Shown one piece after another: positions 1 through 5,834 of a stretch of 6,364 nt of DNA. This DNA is from Enterocloster bolteae (GTDB taxonomy: Bacteria; Bacillota_A; Clostridia; Lachnospirales; Lachnospiraceae), in contig JAETTS010000154.1 in the NCBI GenBank assembly GCA_021769025.1, positions 1 to 6,364 of the forward strand, read 5' to 3'. Position 1 is the stretch's first letter, and the number at the start of each line of letters is the position of its first letter. The position numbers and the translations under genes are program-made. The notes under the pieces were generated by a model. That model had not been told where the DNA came from and ran no database searches. It saw only the letters and a list, made by a program, of their open reading frames with translations.

Positions 1-926
1 TTCCCTCCGGCAAGCTGGTTCTTCATGTCATCCGCCGCATTTGAGGTGCCGTTTTTGATGTCCTCCCGTACCTTTTCGATAAAACTTTTCATATAGGGCC
101 ACAGAAGGAGCAGCATTTTGTTGGCGGAATCAAACCGTGCTCTTGCATCGTCATCGAATGCTGCATCGTCCACATAGGGAATGCATTCGTACACCACGTC
201 CAGGTAGGGGCCTTTATAGCCGCCAAGGTTGTTAATGTCACCGGTCTTTGCATACTGGATCAGCAGATTGATGAGGATGAACACTTCATGGTGCTGTCTG
301 TCGATCTCTGTTGTCACAGTTTCCATTTCTTCTGCATAGCGCAGGTTGTTTAAGAGGATGCCGGTCTTCATGGTTCCGGGAAATGCATCGCACATCCGCC
401 CTTCGATATAGACATCCTCCATCAGGTTGACCAGGGAGTGGGAGATATGGGAGATGGCGATTATGACCGCATTATCCTTATCCTCCACAGCTTCCAGAAT
501 CTCCTGCAGGCTTTTTTCCTGCCTGACACTTAATTCTTCCGGTTCGGCGGGATAAAACCGGCCGCCCGACAGCGCCTGCTGGTAAGTGGCAAGCATGGTA
601 AAATCCGAATACAGGATATGGCCGCATTCATGGGCGACGATCCCGATCAGGCTGTCCGCCTTCAGGCCCTTTGTGGGGAAGCTTTCTGTCAGGAAATTGC
701 CTGCATTCAGCCGGATGCTCCGGTTGTCTGTATGGGCAATCTCTGCGGAATTTGAAGTATCCCAGTAGGTGCTTACTTTGCTGCTCCTGCGGTAACGCTT
801 TGTAGCGCCTTCCGCAATATCCGTCAGGTAGGCGGCAAACTGCGGGGAACCGAAGAGCTGTTCATCCGTAAGCCTGTTTTTTTCGTCTGCAATCAATCGT
901 TTGATCGCAACATGTGAGGTTCTCAT
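1..926 (-). CDS. HExxH metallopeptidase-like protein, probable VWA-type partner of the AAA+ ATPase (3' end outside window)
   Basis: I translated this frame by hand from the ATG at 926 and found it open for 308 codons to the window edge, so the C-terminus is missing. Residues 99-103 read HECGH, within IVAHECGHILYSDF. About 70 residues later comes NLMEDVYIEGRM (167-178), whose glutamates could supply a third metal ligand. This HExxH-plus-downstream-ExxxE layout resembles the N-terminal part of CobT-like and DUF2201-like proteins, which usually carry a C-terminal von Willebrand A domain and work with a MoxR/CobS-type AAA+ ATPase. Such an ATPase is encoded two genes upstream. The VWA domain itself would lie beyond the edge and is inferred only. 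The start overlaps the TGA of the regulator gene (ATGA), which suggests translational coupling; a GGAAGGG element sits about 11 nt upstream. The substrate is unknown, and it could be an inactive structural homologue. Confidence 0.8.
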   Translation of the reverse strand, partial: MRTSHVAIKRLIADEKNRLTDEQLFGSPQFAAYLTDIAEGATKRYRRSSKVSTYWDTSNSAEIAHTDNRSIRLNAGNFLTESFPTKGLKADSLIGIVAHECGHILYSDFTMLATYQQALSGGRFYPAEPEELSVRQEKSLQEILEAVEDKDNAVIIAISHISHSLVNLMEDVYIEGRMCDAFPGTMKTGILLNNLRYAEEMETVTTEIDRQHHEVFILINLLIQYAKTGDINNLGGYKGPYLDVVYECIPYVDDAAFDDDARARFDSANKMLLLLWPYMKSFIEKVREDIKNGTSNAADDMKNQLAGG

Positions 927-1189
927 TTATCTGTGTCCCTTCCTTTCTTTCCCGGAAGCTTATCTCCCAGAAGTGCATCCGTAGTGGTGCCGAAACATTC
1001 TGCCAGCGCCACAATCAGGTAGGGCGGCGGCAGGCACTTTCCGGTTTCATATCTGGATATGCTTTTCTGGGTAACCTCCAGTTTTTTTGCAAGCATCTGC
1101 TGGGAAAGGTACGGTTTTCTGCTGATACGCAGGTGCTTAAGGTTCCTTGCCAGGTTCTGCTTTAACTGTTCTTCATCTACAATAGCCAT
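923..1189 (-). CDS. XRE/Cro-C1-type helix-turn-helix regulator, 88 residues
   Basis: This is a small single-domain DNA-binding protein. The helix-turn-helix core covers about residues 27-74. LSQQMLAKKLEVTQKSIS and RYETGKCLPPP match the classic XRE pattern (scaffold helix, recognition helix, then the YETG.. P turn), followed by LIVALAECFGTTTDALLG, the usual closing helices. The tail is short and basic, with no sensor or peptidase domain. The start is fixed by AGGAGG at 1197-1202, which overlaps the TAG of the ATPase gene, 7 nt before ATG. The gene lies between the ATPase and its likely metallopeptidase partner: an 11-nt gap upstream and a 4-nt overlap downstream. All three are therefore probably one transcript. 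It probably represses or activates transcription within the element. The paired repeats near 4588-4630 are a possible target, but that link is inference. Confidence 0.93.
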   Translation of the reverse strand: MAIVDEEQLKQNLARNLKHLRISRKPYLSQQMLAKKLEVTQKSISRYETGKCLPPPYLIVALAECFGTTTDALLGDKLPGKKGRDTDK

Positions 1190-1200
1190 AAGCTGTCCTC

Positions 1201-2988
1201 CTAAGCCGCAAATTTCTGTTCAAGGCAGGAGGAGAGGATGTCGGCCCGATTTTCCGGATCACTGGATACGGAGGAGAGCACGGTGTATCTGGCAGCCTCC
1301 AGCGCATTCCCACAGACCATATAGGACTGTACCCAGCTGATCAGTTCCCGGACACCGCAGCTTCCGTCGTTGATCATGGTCTCCCGGCATCGTTCGCTGA
1401 TTTCCTGAATGGAGGCGGCCATGTTGGAGACAACTGCTTTATCGGTACATCCGGTCACCTTCATGGTGCGTTCGGTAAGCGTGTCTACATCCGGTTCTTC
1501 CATATCTATGATAAGATTCATTCTGGAGATGACGGACTGGTTCATGTCACGGCAGCCCGCATAATTATTGTTGGTCGTGACAACCACAACGGTATCCGGA
1601 TGGCGTTTTATAACCTCACCGGTAGTCAGCGTGATGCTGGCACAGCGGTCCAGGAGGGCATTTAAGCCGACCAGTACGCCCGGATTGGCAATTACGGTGG
1701 GTTCCTGTATCTCAATCACATATCCGTTCCGGATGGCTGTGATGAGAGGCGTCTCCACATACCGGAAATGCTGTCCGGAGGTGTTTTCCGAAGCCATTGC
1801 TTTTGCATCCTGTTCCATAACCTCTAAAAGCTTGTCATAGACTGCAGCATCCGTGACGGTCTCGTCGTAGATGCCGGTCAGCTTCATATAAGCAGAGGGC
1901 GGATCCATCTGGATGTCTTCCAGTGTGGGATATTCTTTGTCAAAAGGCGTCTTCCCGTCCGTATCCGGAAGCATCTGTCCCAGGAAATCATAGATCTCCG
2001 TATTGGCAGAGCAGGTATAATAGAGATACGGCAGGCCGAGCCCGACTGCGATTGCCTTGGCGCCTTCCGTCTTTCCTGTCCCTGCAGGCCCGCGCATCAT
2101 AAAATTGCGCATGGGCTGGCATCCGTTTGTGGTCATCTGCGCATGGCGGCAGATCATGGTCACTTCAGGCGGGATGATATACCAGTCCTCGATTCTGGGG
2201 ACCATCAGTTCCTCTTTTGGAGTAAGGGTTCTTTGTGAGAGTGGGAATTTGTTTACGAAATCGTCCCTGCTGACAGCGGCCGCCGCTGCCGAAGCTGCTC
2301 TGCCTGTAAGGATACGGAATGTGCCGAACAGGACGCTGCTGGGGGAATAGGCATTCCGGTTCAGGTTCACCGTGGTAAGCTGTGAAAGATTACCTGTACT
2401 CGGTATGTTTAAAGAAATTCCGCCAACACTTAATGTGGAGGCACCCTCAATCCTGCGGTAAAGGTTGTCGCACAGGATGAATGCCGCTTTTGCCGCTTCG
2501 TCCATATCAGAAAAGCCATCGTTTTTGCATTTCCCCAGCAGGTCATAATTTTCCCGGAACTCATCATCCGTCAACGCCTCCGGCATCAGTGCAAAAAACA
2601 GTGCAGTGCCGGTGTTGTTTCCATCTTTCAGGGAGTAGAGCCTGGGGGAACCGGTCACATCTTCATAGCGTCCGGCCTGGAATTTGCCATTCTTTTTGTT
2701 AAAGACTACCACATGGATCTCTTTTGTACGGCTTGCATATTCCACAACCGTTTTCTCTCCCTGGGTGCCAATGGCGCTCTCTGAGGTACTTCCGGGCGTC
2801 AGGGTGGTGTCCATCTCCATATAGGCCAGAACAGCGGAAAGAAGAGGACCGTGCAGGGTGGATTTTTTGTTTGCGACAGTGCAATAGGTAGAATAATGTG
2901 TGGTGCTGACATTGGATGCGAGACTGTCAAAAGGCTCAGGGATACTAAGTCTCCATGTCCAGTTCGCAAATAACGGTATCTTTGCCAT
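1201..2988 (-). CDS. MoxR/CobS-like AAA+ ATPase, 595 residues
   Basis: Residues 300-307 (GPAGTGKT) form a clear Walker A motif. The Walker B strand is GYVIEIQEP (422-430), where the usual Asp is Gln428 and the catalytic-type Glu429 is kept. Sensor 1 is in VVVVTTNNNYAG (467-478), a candidate arginine finger is Arg489 in VISRM, and a sensor 2 arginine is likely in GVREL (545-549). The fold resembles the MoxR/CobS branch, ATP-driven remodellers that act on target proteins with a VWA-type partner. Residues 1 to about 255 are an N-terminal region I do not recognise, with an alanine-rich stretch at 231-239. At 595 residues it is longer than typical MoxR proteins (about 300-350), mainly because of that extension. 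The ATG at 2988 is preceded by GAAAGGAAA about 10 nt upstream, and the gap to the membrane-protein gene is 31 nt. The target is unknown. Confidence 0.9.
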   Translation of the reverse strand: MAKIPLFANWTWRLSIPEPFDSLASNVSTTHYSTYCTVANKKSTLHGPLLSAVLAYMEMDTTLTPGSTSESAIGTQGEKTVVEYASRTKEIHVVVFNKKNGKFQAGRYEDVTGSPRLYSLKDGNNTGTALFFALMPEALTDDEFRENYDLLGKCKNDGFSDMDEAAKAAFILCDNLYRRIEGASTLSVGGISLNIPSTGNLSQLTTVNLNRNAYSPSSVLFGTFRILTGRAASAAAAAVSRDDFVNKFPLSQRTLTPKEELMVPRIEDWYIIPPEVTMICRHAQMTTNGCQPMRNFMMRGPAGTGKTEGAKAIAVGLGLPYLYYTCSANTEIYDFLGQMLPDTDGKTPFDKEYPTLEDIQMDPPSAYMKLTGIYDETVTDAAVYDKLLEVMEQDAKAMASENTSGQHFRYVETPLITAIRNGYVIEIQEPTVIANPGVLVGLNALLDRCASITLTTGEVIKRHPDTVVVVTTNNNYAGCRDMNQSVISRMNLIIDMEEPDVDTLTERTMKVTGCTDKAVVSNMAASIQEISERCRETMINDGSCGVRELISWVQSYMVCGNALEAARYTVLSSVSSDPENRADILSSCLEQKFAA

Positions 2989-3019
2989 GGTTTTCGTTTC
3001 CTTTCTTCGTATGTTAGTG

Positions 3020-3889
3020 TTATACCCATGAGACCTGCAGGGAGTCCCCTGCGATCCGGGCTTTCAGTTCATTTTCTTCCAGGGTGGAGATAAGATCTTC
3101 CCAGTAGTTTCTGCCGGGAAAGTTCTCCAGTGTGGCCTTCAGCAGTTCCTTTTTATTCTGCCGAATGACCACATCCCCGTTCTCTTTGATGGTAAGTCTG
3201 GTGTGGCCGCCTGCATTCAGTTCTGTGATCAGCGACTCCAGCACTTTCTGCCCTACCAGTTCATACCAGACACTGACATCCACAATGGAAGGTGCCTCTG
3301 GTTCTTCCTTCTCCGGTTCCGGGGTACTGTCCTGTGCAGGGGATTGAAAGCTTCCGACGACCAGGGGCTGTATATGAATGCGCCCAAATCGGTCAAAGCA
3401 GATGTCCGCATGATTGTATTTTTCCATGTCATCCACTGAAATGCGCAGGGTGTCCCCTGCCAGGATATCCTTCAGGGAGGGTTTCTGCTTCCACTGCCAG
3501 ACTGCCTGGGGATAAGCGGATTTCAGTTTATCCGTGATGCGCAGGGAGATGTGGCAGAGCATCATTTCTACTTCCTGCTCTGAAAAAAAGCAGGAATATT
3601 CTCCTTCGCAGGGGAACCCTGCCGTCTCCGGAACAGAGACCGGGGATTCTGCATTGCTTTTTTCCGCACTGCATTTTCCGGAAACAAATGTCCGCATTTT
3701 ATGCAGGGAGGGCTTTCTGCTTCCACTGCCAAAGCGCCGGATAAGAAAGCTCCCGGACAGTATGACAAGCCAGAGAATCATTATTCCTGCCATAAGCTTC
3801 TGGGATAATTCCTTTGGAAAAAAGGCGCCCAGCACAAGCAGAGTGAGGATGAGGGCAGTGGTACTTTTGGTAAAAATTGTCCGTTTCAT
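3020..3889 (-). CDS. Membrane-anchored protein of unknown family, 289 residues
   Basis: I do not recognise the family. Two hydrophobic segments (about 9-24 and 33-51) are followed by a basic RRFGSGSRK stretch. That predicts a short hairpin anchor with the long C-terminal part in the cytoplasm. The soluble part has a low-complexity linker (about 183-200, rich in P and E) separating two alpha/beta sections. Both contain a similar short motif, LAGDTLRIS (143-151) and IAGDSLQVS (279-287), and a strand of the type FDRFGRIHI or KENGDVVI. This hints at a diverged duplicated domain. The start is supported by AAAGGA at 3898-3903, 8 nt before ATG. It leads the block containing the ATPase cassette and could tether it to the membrane (inference). 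There is no room for a promoter between the strong terminator at 3923-3973 and this gene, so transcription probably comes from upstream. Confidence 0.85.
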   Translation of the reverse strand: MKRTIFTKSTTALILTLLVLGAFFPKELSQKLMAGIMILWLVILSGSFLIRRFGSGSRKPSLHKMRTFVSGKCSAEKSNAESPVSVPETAGFPCEGEYSCFFSEQEVEMMLCHISLRITDKLKSAYPQAVWQWKQKPSLKDILAGDTLRISVDDMEKYNHADICFDRFGRIHIQPLVVGSFQSPAQDSTPEPEKEEPEAPSIVDVSVWYELVGQKVLESLITELNAGGHTRLTIKENGDVVIRQNKKELLKATLENFPGRNYWEDLISTLEENELKARIAGDSLQVSWV

Positions 3890-3922
3890 TTTTCTGATCC
3901 TTTCTTTTTGTGATCCGTAAAT

Positions 3923-3973
3923 AAAAAAAGAGGGATTACAGCCGTTTCCTTTCCTAACTGTAATCCCTCTTTT
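3923..3973 (-). terminator. Strong intrinsic terminator after ssb
   Basis: Perfect 15-bp inverted repeat: arms at 3926-3940 and 3959-3973 (AAAAGAGGGATTACA on the plus strand and its complement), with an 18-nt loop. On the minus strand the stem is followed by seven Ts (3929-3923), starting 18 nt after the ssb stop codon. The plus-strand exit has only four Ts, so it should act mainly on minus-strand transcripts. Confidence 0.9.
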
Positions 3974-3990
3974 GGCCGCAGCACTGGTGC

Positions 3991-4416
3991 TTAGTTGTAC
4001 GGCAGGCCGTCCTCCCCGCAGTCCTCAGCAGATATGGGTGCAAACCCGTCTCCGGAGCCAGAGGCTTCCGGGGTTTCTGCGCCGGCATCATCGGTTTTCT
4101 TACCGGTGGGAATGTAATTCCATTCATATACCGTGATCTTGGGTATGGTTCCTTTGTGACCGTCTGATTTCCGGGTGTATTCCACCAGATCCAGATCCCC
4201 GGTTATGAAAAGCAGGCTCCCTTTCTGTACACCTGCGTTCACTGCCCGCTCGACTGCTTTGCCGAACAGGACGCACTGGTAGAAGTTGGGATGCTGGTGC
4301 TCCCCAAAGCCTTTGTTGACTGCCACATAGAACTGTACATAAGGAGTTCCGTTCTGGCTGGTCTGTGGTTCCAGGTCAGCTGTAACCCTGCCTGTTAATG
4401 AGATAGCTGTAAACAT
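3991..4416 (-). CDS. ssb: Single-stranded DNA-binding protein (SSB), 141 residues
   Basis: Residues 1 to about 105 form the OB fold of bacterial SSB: MFTAISLTGRVTADLEP at the start, then TPYVQFYVAVNK, FYQCVLFGKAVERA, and KGSLLFITGDLDLVEY. The protein coats ssDNA during replication, repair or conjugative transfer. A linker rich in A, G, S and D/E follows (106-132), then an acidic tip ending EDGLPYN. The usual bacterial tip ends in Pro-Phe and recruits partner proteins; here Phe is replaced by Tyr and an extra Asn follows. The ATG at 4416 has AAAGGAGA about 9 nt upstream. The gene has its own strong promoter, a long leader and its own terminator, so it may be a one-gene unit. On accessory elements such SSBs usually support plasmid or ICE DNA processing; the chromosomal housekeeping ssb normally sits beside rpsF and rpsR, which are absent here. 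Confidence 0.96.
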   Translation of the reverse strand: MFTAISLTGRVTADLEPQTSQNGTPYVQFYVAVNKGFGEHQHPNFYQCVLFGKAVERAVNAGVQKGSLLFITGDLDLVEYTRKSDGHKGTIPKITVYEWNYIPTGKKTDDAGAETPEASGSGDGFAPISAEDCGEDGLPYN

Positions 4417-4453
4417 GATTCATTTCTCCTTTCCGGATTAAATTTTTTGTATC

Positions 4454-4481
4454 AAAAAAAGTGCCAAAAGTCTGCCACTTT
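4454..4481 (-). terminator. Terminator-like hairpin (possible attenuator) in the ssb leader
   Basis: On the minus strand AAAGTG (4481-4476) pairs with CACTTT (4463-4458). Inside is a G-G mismatch, then CA/TG pairs and a 6-nt loop. The hairpin runs directly into a T tract, seven Ts in total at 4460-4454. It lies about 40 nt upstream of the ssb start codon and downstream of the ssb promoter, so it can only be an attenuator of ssb, the end of a small RNA, or a terminator for the upstream operon that ssb transcripts must pass. Confidence 0.6.
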
Positions 4482-4482
4482 A

Positions 4483-4530
4483 TCACATGGCTCTTCTGAC
4501 ACTTCCTTCAATCTTAAACAACGTGTGCAT
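4483..4530 (-). other. Possible 15-codon leader peptide ORF before the attenuator-like hairpin
   Basis: An ATG at 4530 opens a frame reading MHTLFKIEGSVRRAM and ends with TGA at 4483-4485, one base before the hairpin at 4481. A stalled or terminating ribosome here would touch the hairpin, as in attenuation systems. Against it: the nearest purine-rich element (GGAAGGG) is farther from the ATG than a good ribosome binding site, and no run of a single amino acid is seen. The ATG also lies in the 3' arm of the TGCAT/ATGCA dyad. Confidence 0.22.
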
Positions 4531-4582
4531 CTATACAGTATGCATAGCCCTTCCGGGAAGCACAAAAATCAATTACAAAGAA

Positions 4583-4611
4583 ATGATAACACAATATATA
4601 GAGTTTGTCAA
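4583..4611 (-). promoter_or_regulatory. SigA-type promoter of ssb with extended -10
   Basis: The minus strand has a perfect -35 box TTGACA (4611-4606), a 17-nt spacer (4605-4589), and the -10 box TATCAT (4588-4583), preceded by TGT, which forms an extended -10. The surroundings are very AT-rich. This is a near-consensus vegetative promoter, so tight control by a repressor or an attenuator would be expected. Confidence 0.85.
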
Positions 4612-4630
4612 TTTATAAAACACAATATAT
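4588..4630. repeat. Paired operator-like direct repeats over the ssb promoter
   Basis: AACACAATATAT occurs at 4588-4599 and again at 4619-4630. The repeats are 31 bp apart, about three helical turns, so both face the same side of the DNA. Each contains a dyad: CAATATATTG at 4623-4632 is a perfect palindrome, and CAATATATAG at 4592-4601 is one mismatch away. One copy lies in the -35/-10 spacer, the other just upstream of the -35 box. This is the geometry of a repressor or autoregulator binding pair, though AT richness makes chance repeats more likely. Confidence 0.55.
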
Positions 4631-4642
4631 TGATATAAACGG

Positions 4643-5128
4643 CTATAAATCCATATTAGAAGGGGATGCTGTTCCGGAATCCGGCGTATTCTCCAGAAGC
4701 TCCACCCCAAGCAGGCTGTCTGCCAGCATTGCTTTTTCCATCCAGGGACAGTTCTCTTTGAGGGACTCCGGCGGAGAGAGGAAATAAAAGCGGTAGGAGC
4801 AGCCGGTCCGTATTTTGTAATCTTTACCGATGGGCAGTGTATGGGATACCCCTTCGGTATCTATTAGATAGACCTCGCGGTATTTCACGAACAGTTTTGG
4901 GCAGAATCCGGTACAGACGCCTTCCAGCACGGTATAGGATTTTCCTTTGACCTTCAGGAAAAGGGCTGCTGTCCGGATACAGGAGAAGGCAAAGATGAAA
5001 CTGCTTAAGAGGAAGAAGGGCATGTCCTTTTCATGGAAGCAGAAGACAAGGCCGATAAGAAAGCAGCCTGCCCCAACAAGGAGTGTCAGGGCAAGCTTTC
5101 GTGATAGTGGTCTGGGTATGGGTTCCAT
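4643..5128 (-). CDS. Small membrane protein of unknown family, 161 residues
   Basis: I do not recognise the family. Two hydrophobic segments (about 11-31 and 36-58) sit close together behind a short N-terminus with Arg and Lys. A soluble, beta-rich section follows (about 63-118: GKSYTVLEGVCTG, REVYLIDTEGVSHTLPIG, YKIRTGCSYRFYFLSP), then a short acidic helical tail (LADSLLGVELLE). The frame is open back to 5245, but I chose the ATG at 5128: AAGGAGG lies 5 nt upstream, and the longer version would overlap the upstream gene by more than 100 bases. The gap to the 225-residue gene is 10 nt, so they are probably cotranscribed. The layout, a membrane hairpin plus a small cytoplasmic domain, is similar in outline to the 289-residue protein. 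A function cannot be given. Confidence 0.82.
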   Translation of the reverse strand: MEPIPRPLSRKLALTLLVGAGCFLIGLVFCFHEKDMPFFLLSSFIFAFSCIRTAALFLKVKGKSYTVLEGVCTGFCPKLFVKYREVYLIDTEGVSHTLPIGKDYKIRTGCSYRFYFLSPPESLKENCPWMEKAMLADSLLGVELLENTPDSGTASPSNMDL

Positions 5129-5133
5129 AAAAA

Positions 5134-5140
5134 CCTCCTT
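5134..5140 (-). promoter_or_regulatory. Ribosome binding site that fixes the start of the 161-residue membrane protein
   Basis: A perfect AAGGAGG on the minus strand sits 5 nt before the ATG at 5128 and overlaps the TAA (5139-5141) of the upstream gene. This favours translational coupling and rules against the longer frame starting at 5245. Confidence 0.85.
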
Positions 5141-5816
5141 ATAAAATCTGGAACATGATCCGTTGCTTGAAATAAAGATTGGAGATGGCAGCCAGCACCG
5201 GGAACCGGAAATCGCATACCCTGCAGTCCATGATGATGGATTCACAGTCAGAATCTTCTTTGTTATATACGCATTCCATCAGCTGGCGGACGCTTTTCAG
5301 AGGCCGGACCCCCTTTTCCAGGCACAGGATCAGTTCTGCCGTAGAGAGCATCTGGTGCTTTACCAGTGCAGCCACCTGCCGCTCCATGGGTTCCAGCTTC
5401 GCTCTGTGGAAAACCATGGCCGCTTTTTTCAGAGGCAGTCTTCCGGAGAGGGCGAGTTTCAAAAAGGAGGCAGTTCTTACCAGGATTCCATCCGGCACGG
5501 ACTGAATATAGAGATGGTCGAGCAGGTCATACAGGGCATCGATCCCGGTACAGTCCCGGCCGGAAGCCACAAGACCGCGCATAATGAGGCGGTTTAAGTA
5601 GTGGTCAAAATCCAGATCTCCAAGGATATGCAGTTCCCGTTCCTTTTCGTAGAATTCTGCCCGGAGTTCCTCGTAGGTCAGGATGCGGAAGGCCAGACTG
5701 GACCAGAGAAGCAGTTCATGGGGATCAAGCCCGCAGTCCCGGCTGCCTGTCACTACGACAGGGAGGCCGTCCTTCTCCAGACGGTAGGTTCCAATCGAGG
5801 TATAAAGTGTGATCAT
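5139..5816 (-). CDS. Unrecognised 225-residue soluble protein with a possible winged-helix section
   Basis: I do not recognise the family. There is no signal peptide or membrane segment. Residues 1-22 look like beta strands (MITLYTSIGTYRL, LPVVVTG). Residues 31-85 suggest a winged-helix-like unit: helix DPHELLLWSSLAF, helix TYEELRAEFYEKE, then DHYLNRLIMRGLVAS, which reads like a recognition helix and wing. A mostly helical C-terminal half follows, with several cysteines (89, 165, 182, 191, 198, 201). DCRVCDF (197-203) is CxxC-like but lacks a second pair close by. The ATG at 5816 has AAGGAGG 7 nt upstream and lies 18 nt after the sigma-factor stop. Its place directly behind a sigma-like gene would suit a regulator or sigma modulator, but this is only a guess from position. 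Confidence 0.83.
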   Translation of the reverse strand: MITLYTSIGTYRLEKDGLPVVVTGSRDCGLDPHELLLWSSLAFRILTYEELRAEFYEKERELHILGDLDFDHYLNRLIMRGLVASGRDCTGIDALYDLLDHLYIQSVPDGILVRTASFLKLALSGRLPLKKAAMVFHRAKLEPMERQVAALVKHQMLSTAELILCLEKGVRPLKSVRQLMECVYNKEDSDCESIIMDCRVCDFRFPVLAAISNLYFKQRIMFQIL

Positions 5817-5834
5817 ATGGTCTCCTCCTTTTGT

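Larger units (their letters stand above)
4417..4576 (-). promoter_or_regulatory. Long structured 5' leader of ssb
   Basis: The predicted transcription start is the G at about 4576, 7 nt after the -10 box, giving a leader of about 160 nt before the ssb ATG. It contains a short dyad (TGCAT and ATGCA arms at 4540-4544 and 4526-4530), a possible 15-codon ORF, a terminator-like hairpin with a seven-T tract, and the ssb ribosome binding site. I do not recognise a known riboswitch class. The layout suggests attenuation, or a small RNA of about 123 nt ending at the hairpin. Confidence 0.5.

Noticed and set aside
3534..3920. Plus-strand frame of 128 codons
   Set aside because: It is antisense to the membrane-protein gene and runs into the terminator stem; its hydrophobic and basic stretches mirror the coding strand.
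4417..4576. Known riboswitch or T-box in the ssb leader
   Set aside because: I see no T-box sequence or conserved core of a riboswitch class I can recognise, only short dyads and the terminator-like hairpin.
4447..4638. Plus-strand frame of 63 codons in the intergenic region
   Set aside because: It starts at TTG without a ribosome binding site and covers the minus-strand promoter and hairpin; it has no domain.
5129..5245. Longer N-terminus for the 161-residue membrane protein, starting at 5245
   Set aside because: It would overlap the upstream gene by over 100 bases, while the ATG at 5128 has a perfect ribosome binding site 5 nt upstream.
5163..5597. Plus-strand frame of 144 codons
   Set aside because: It is antisense to the 225-residue gene, and its composition looks like a mirror frame, rich in Gln, His and Arg.
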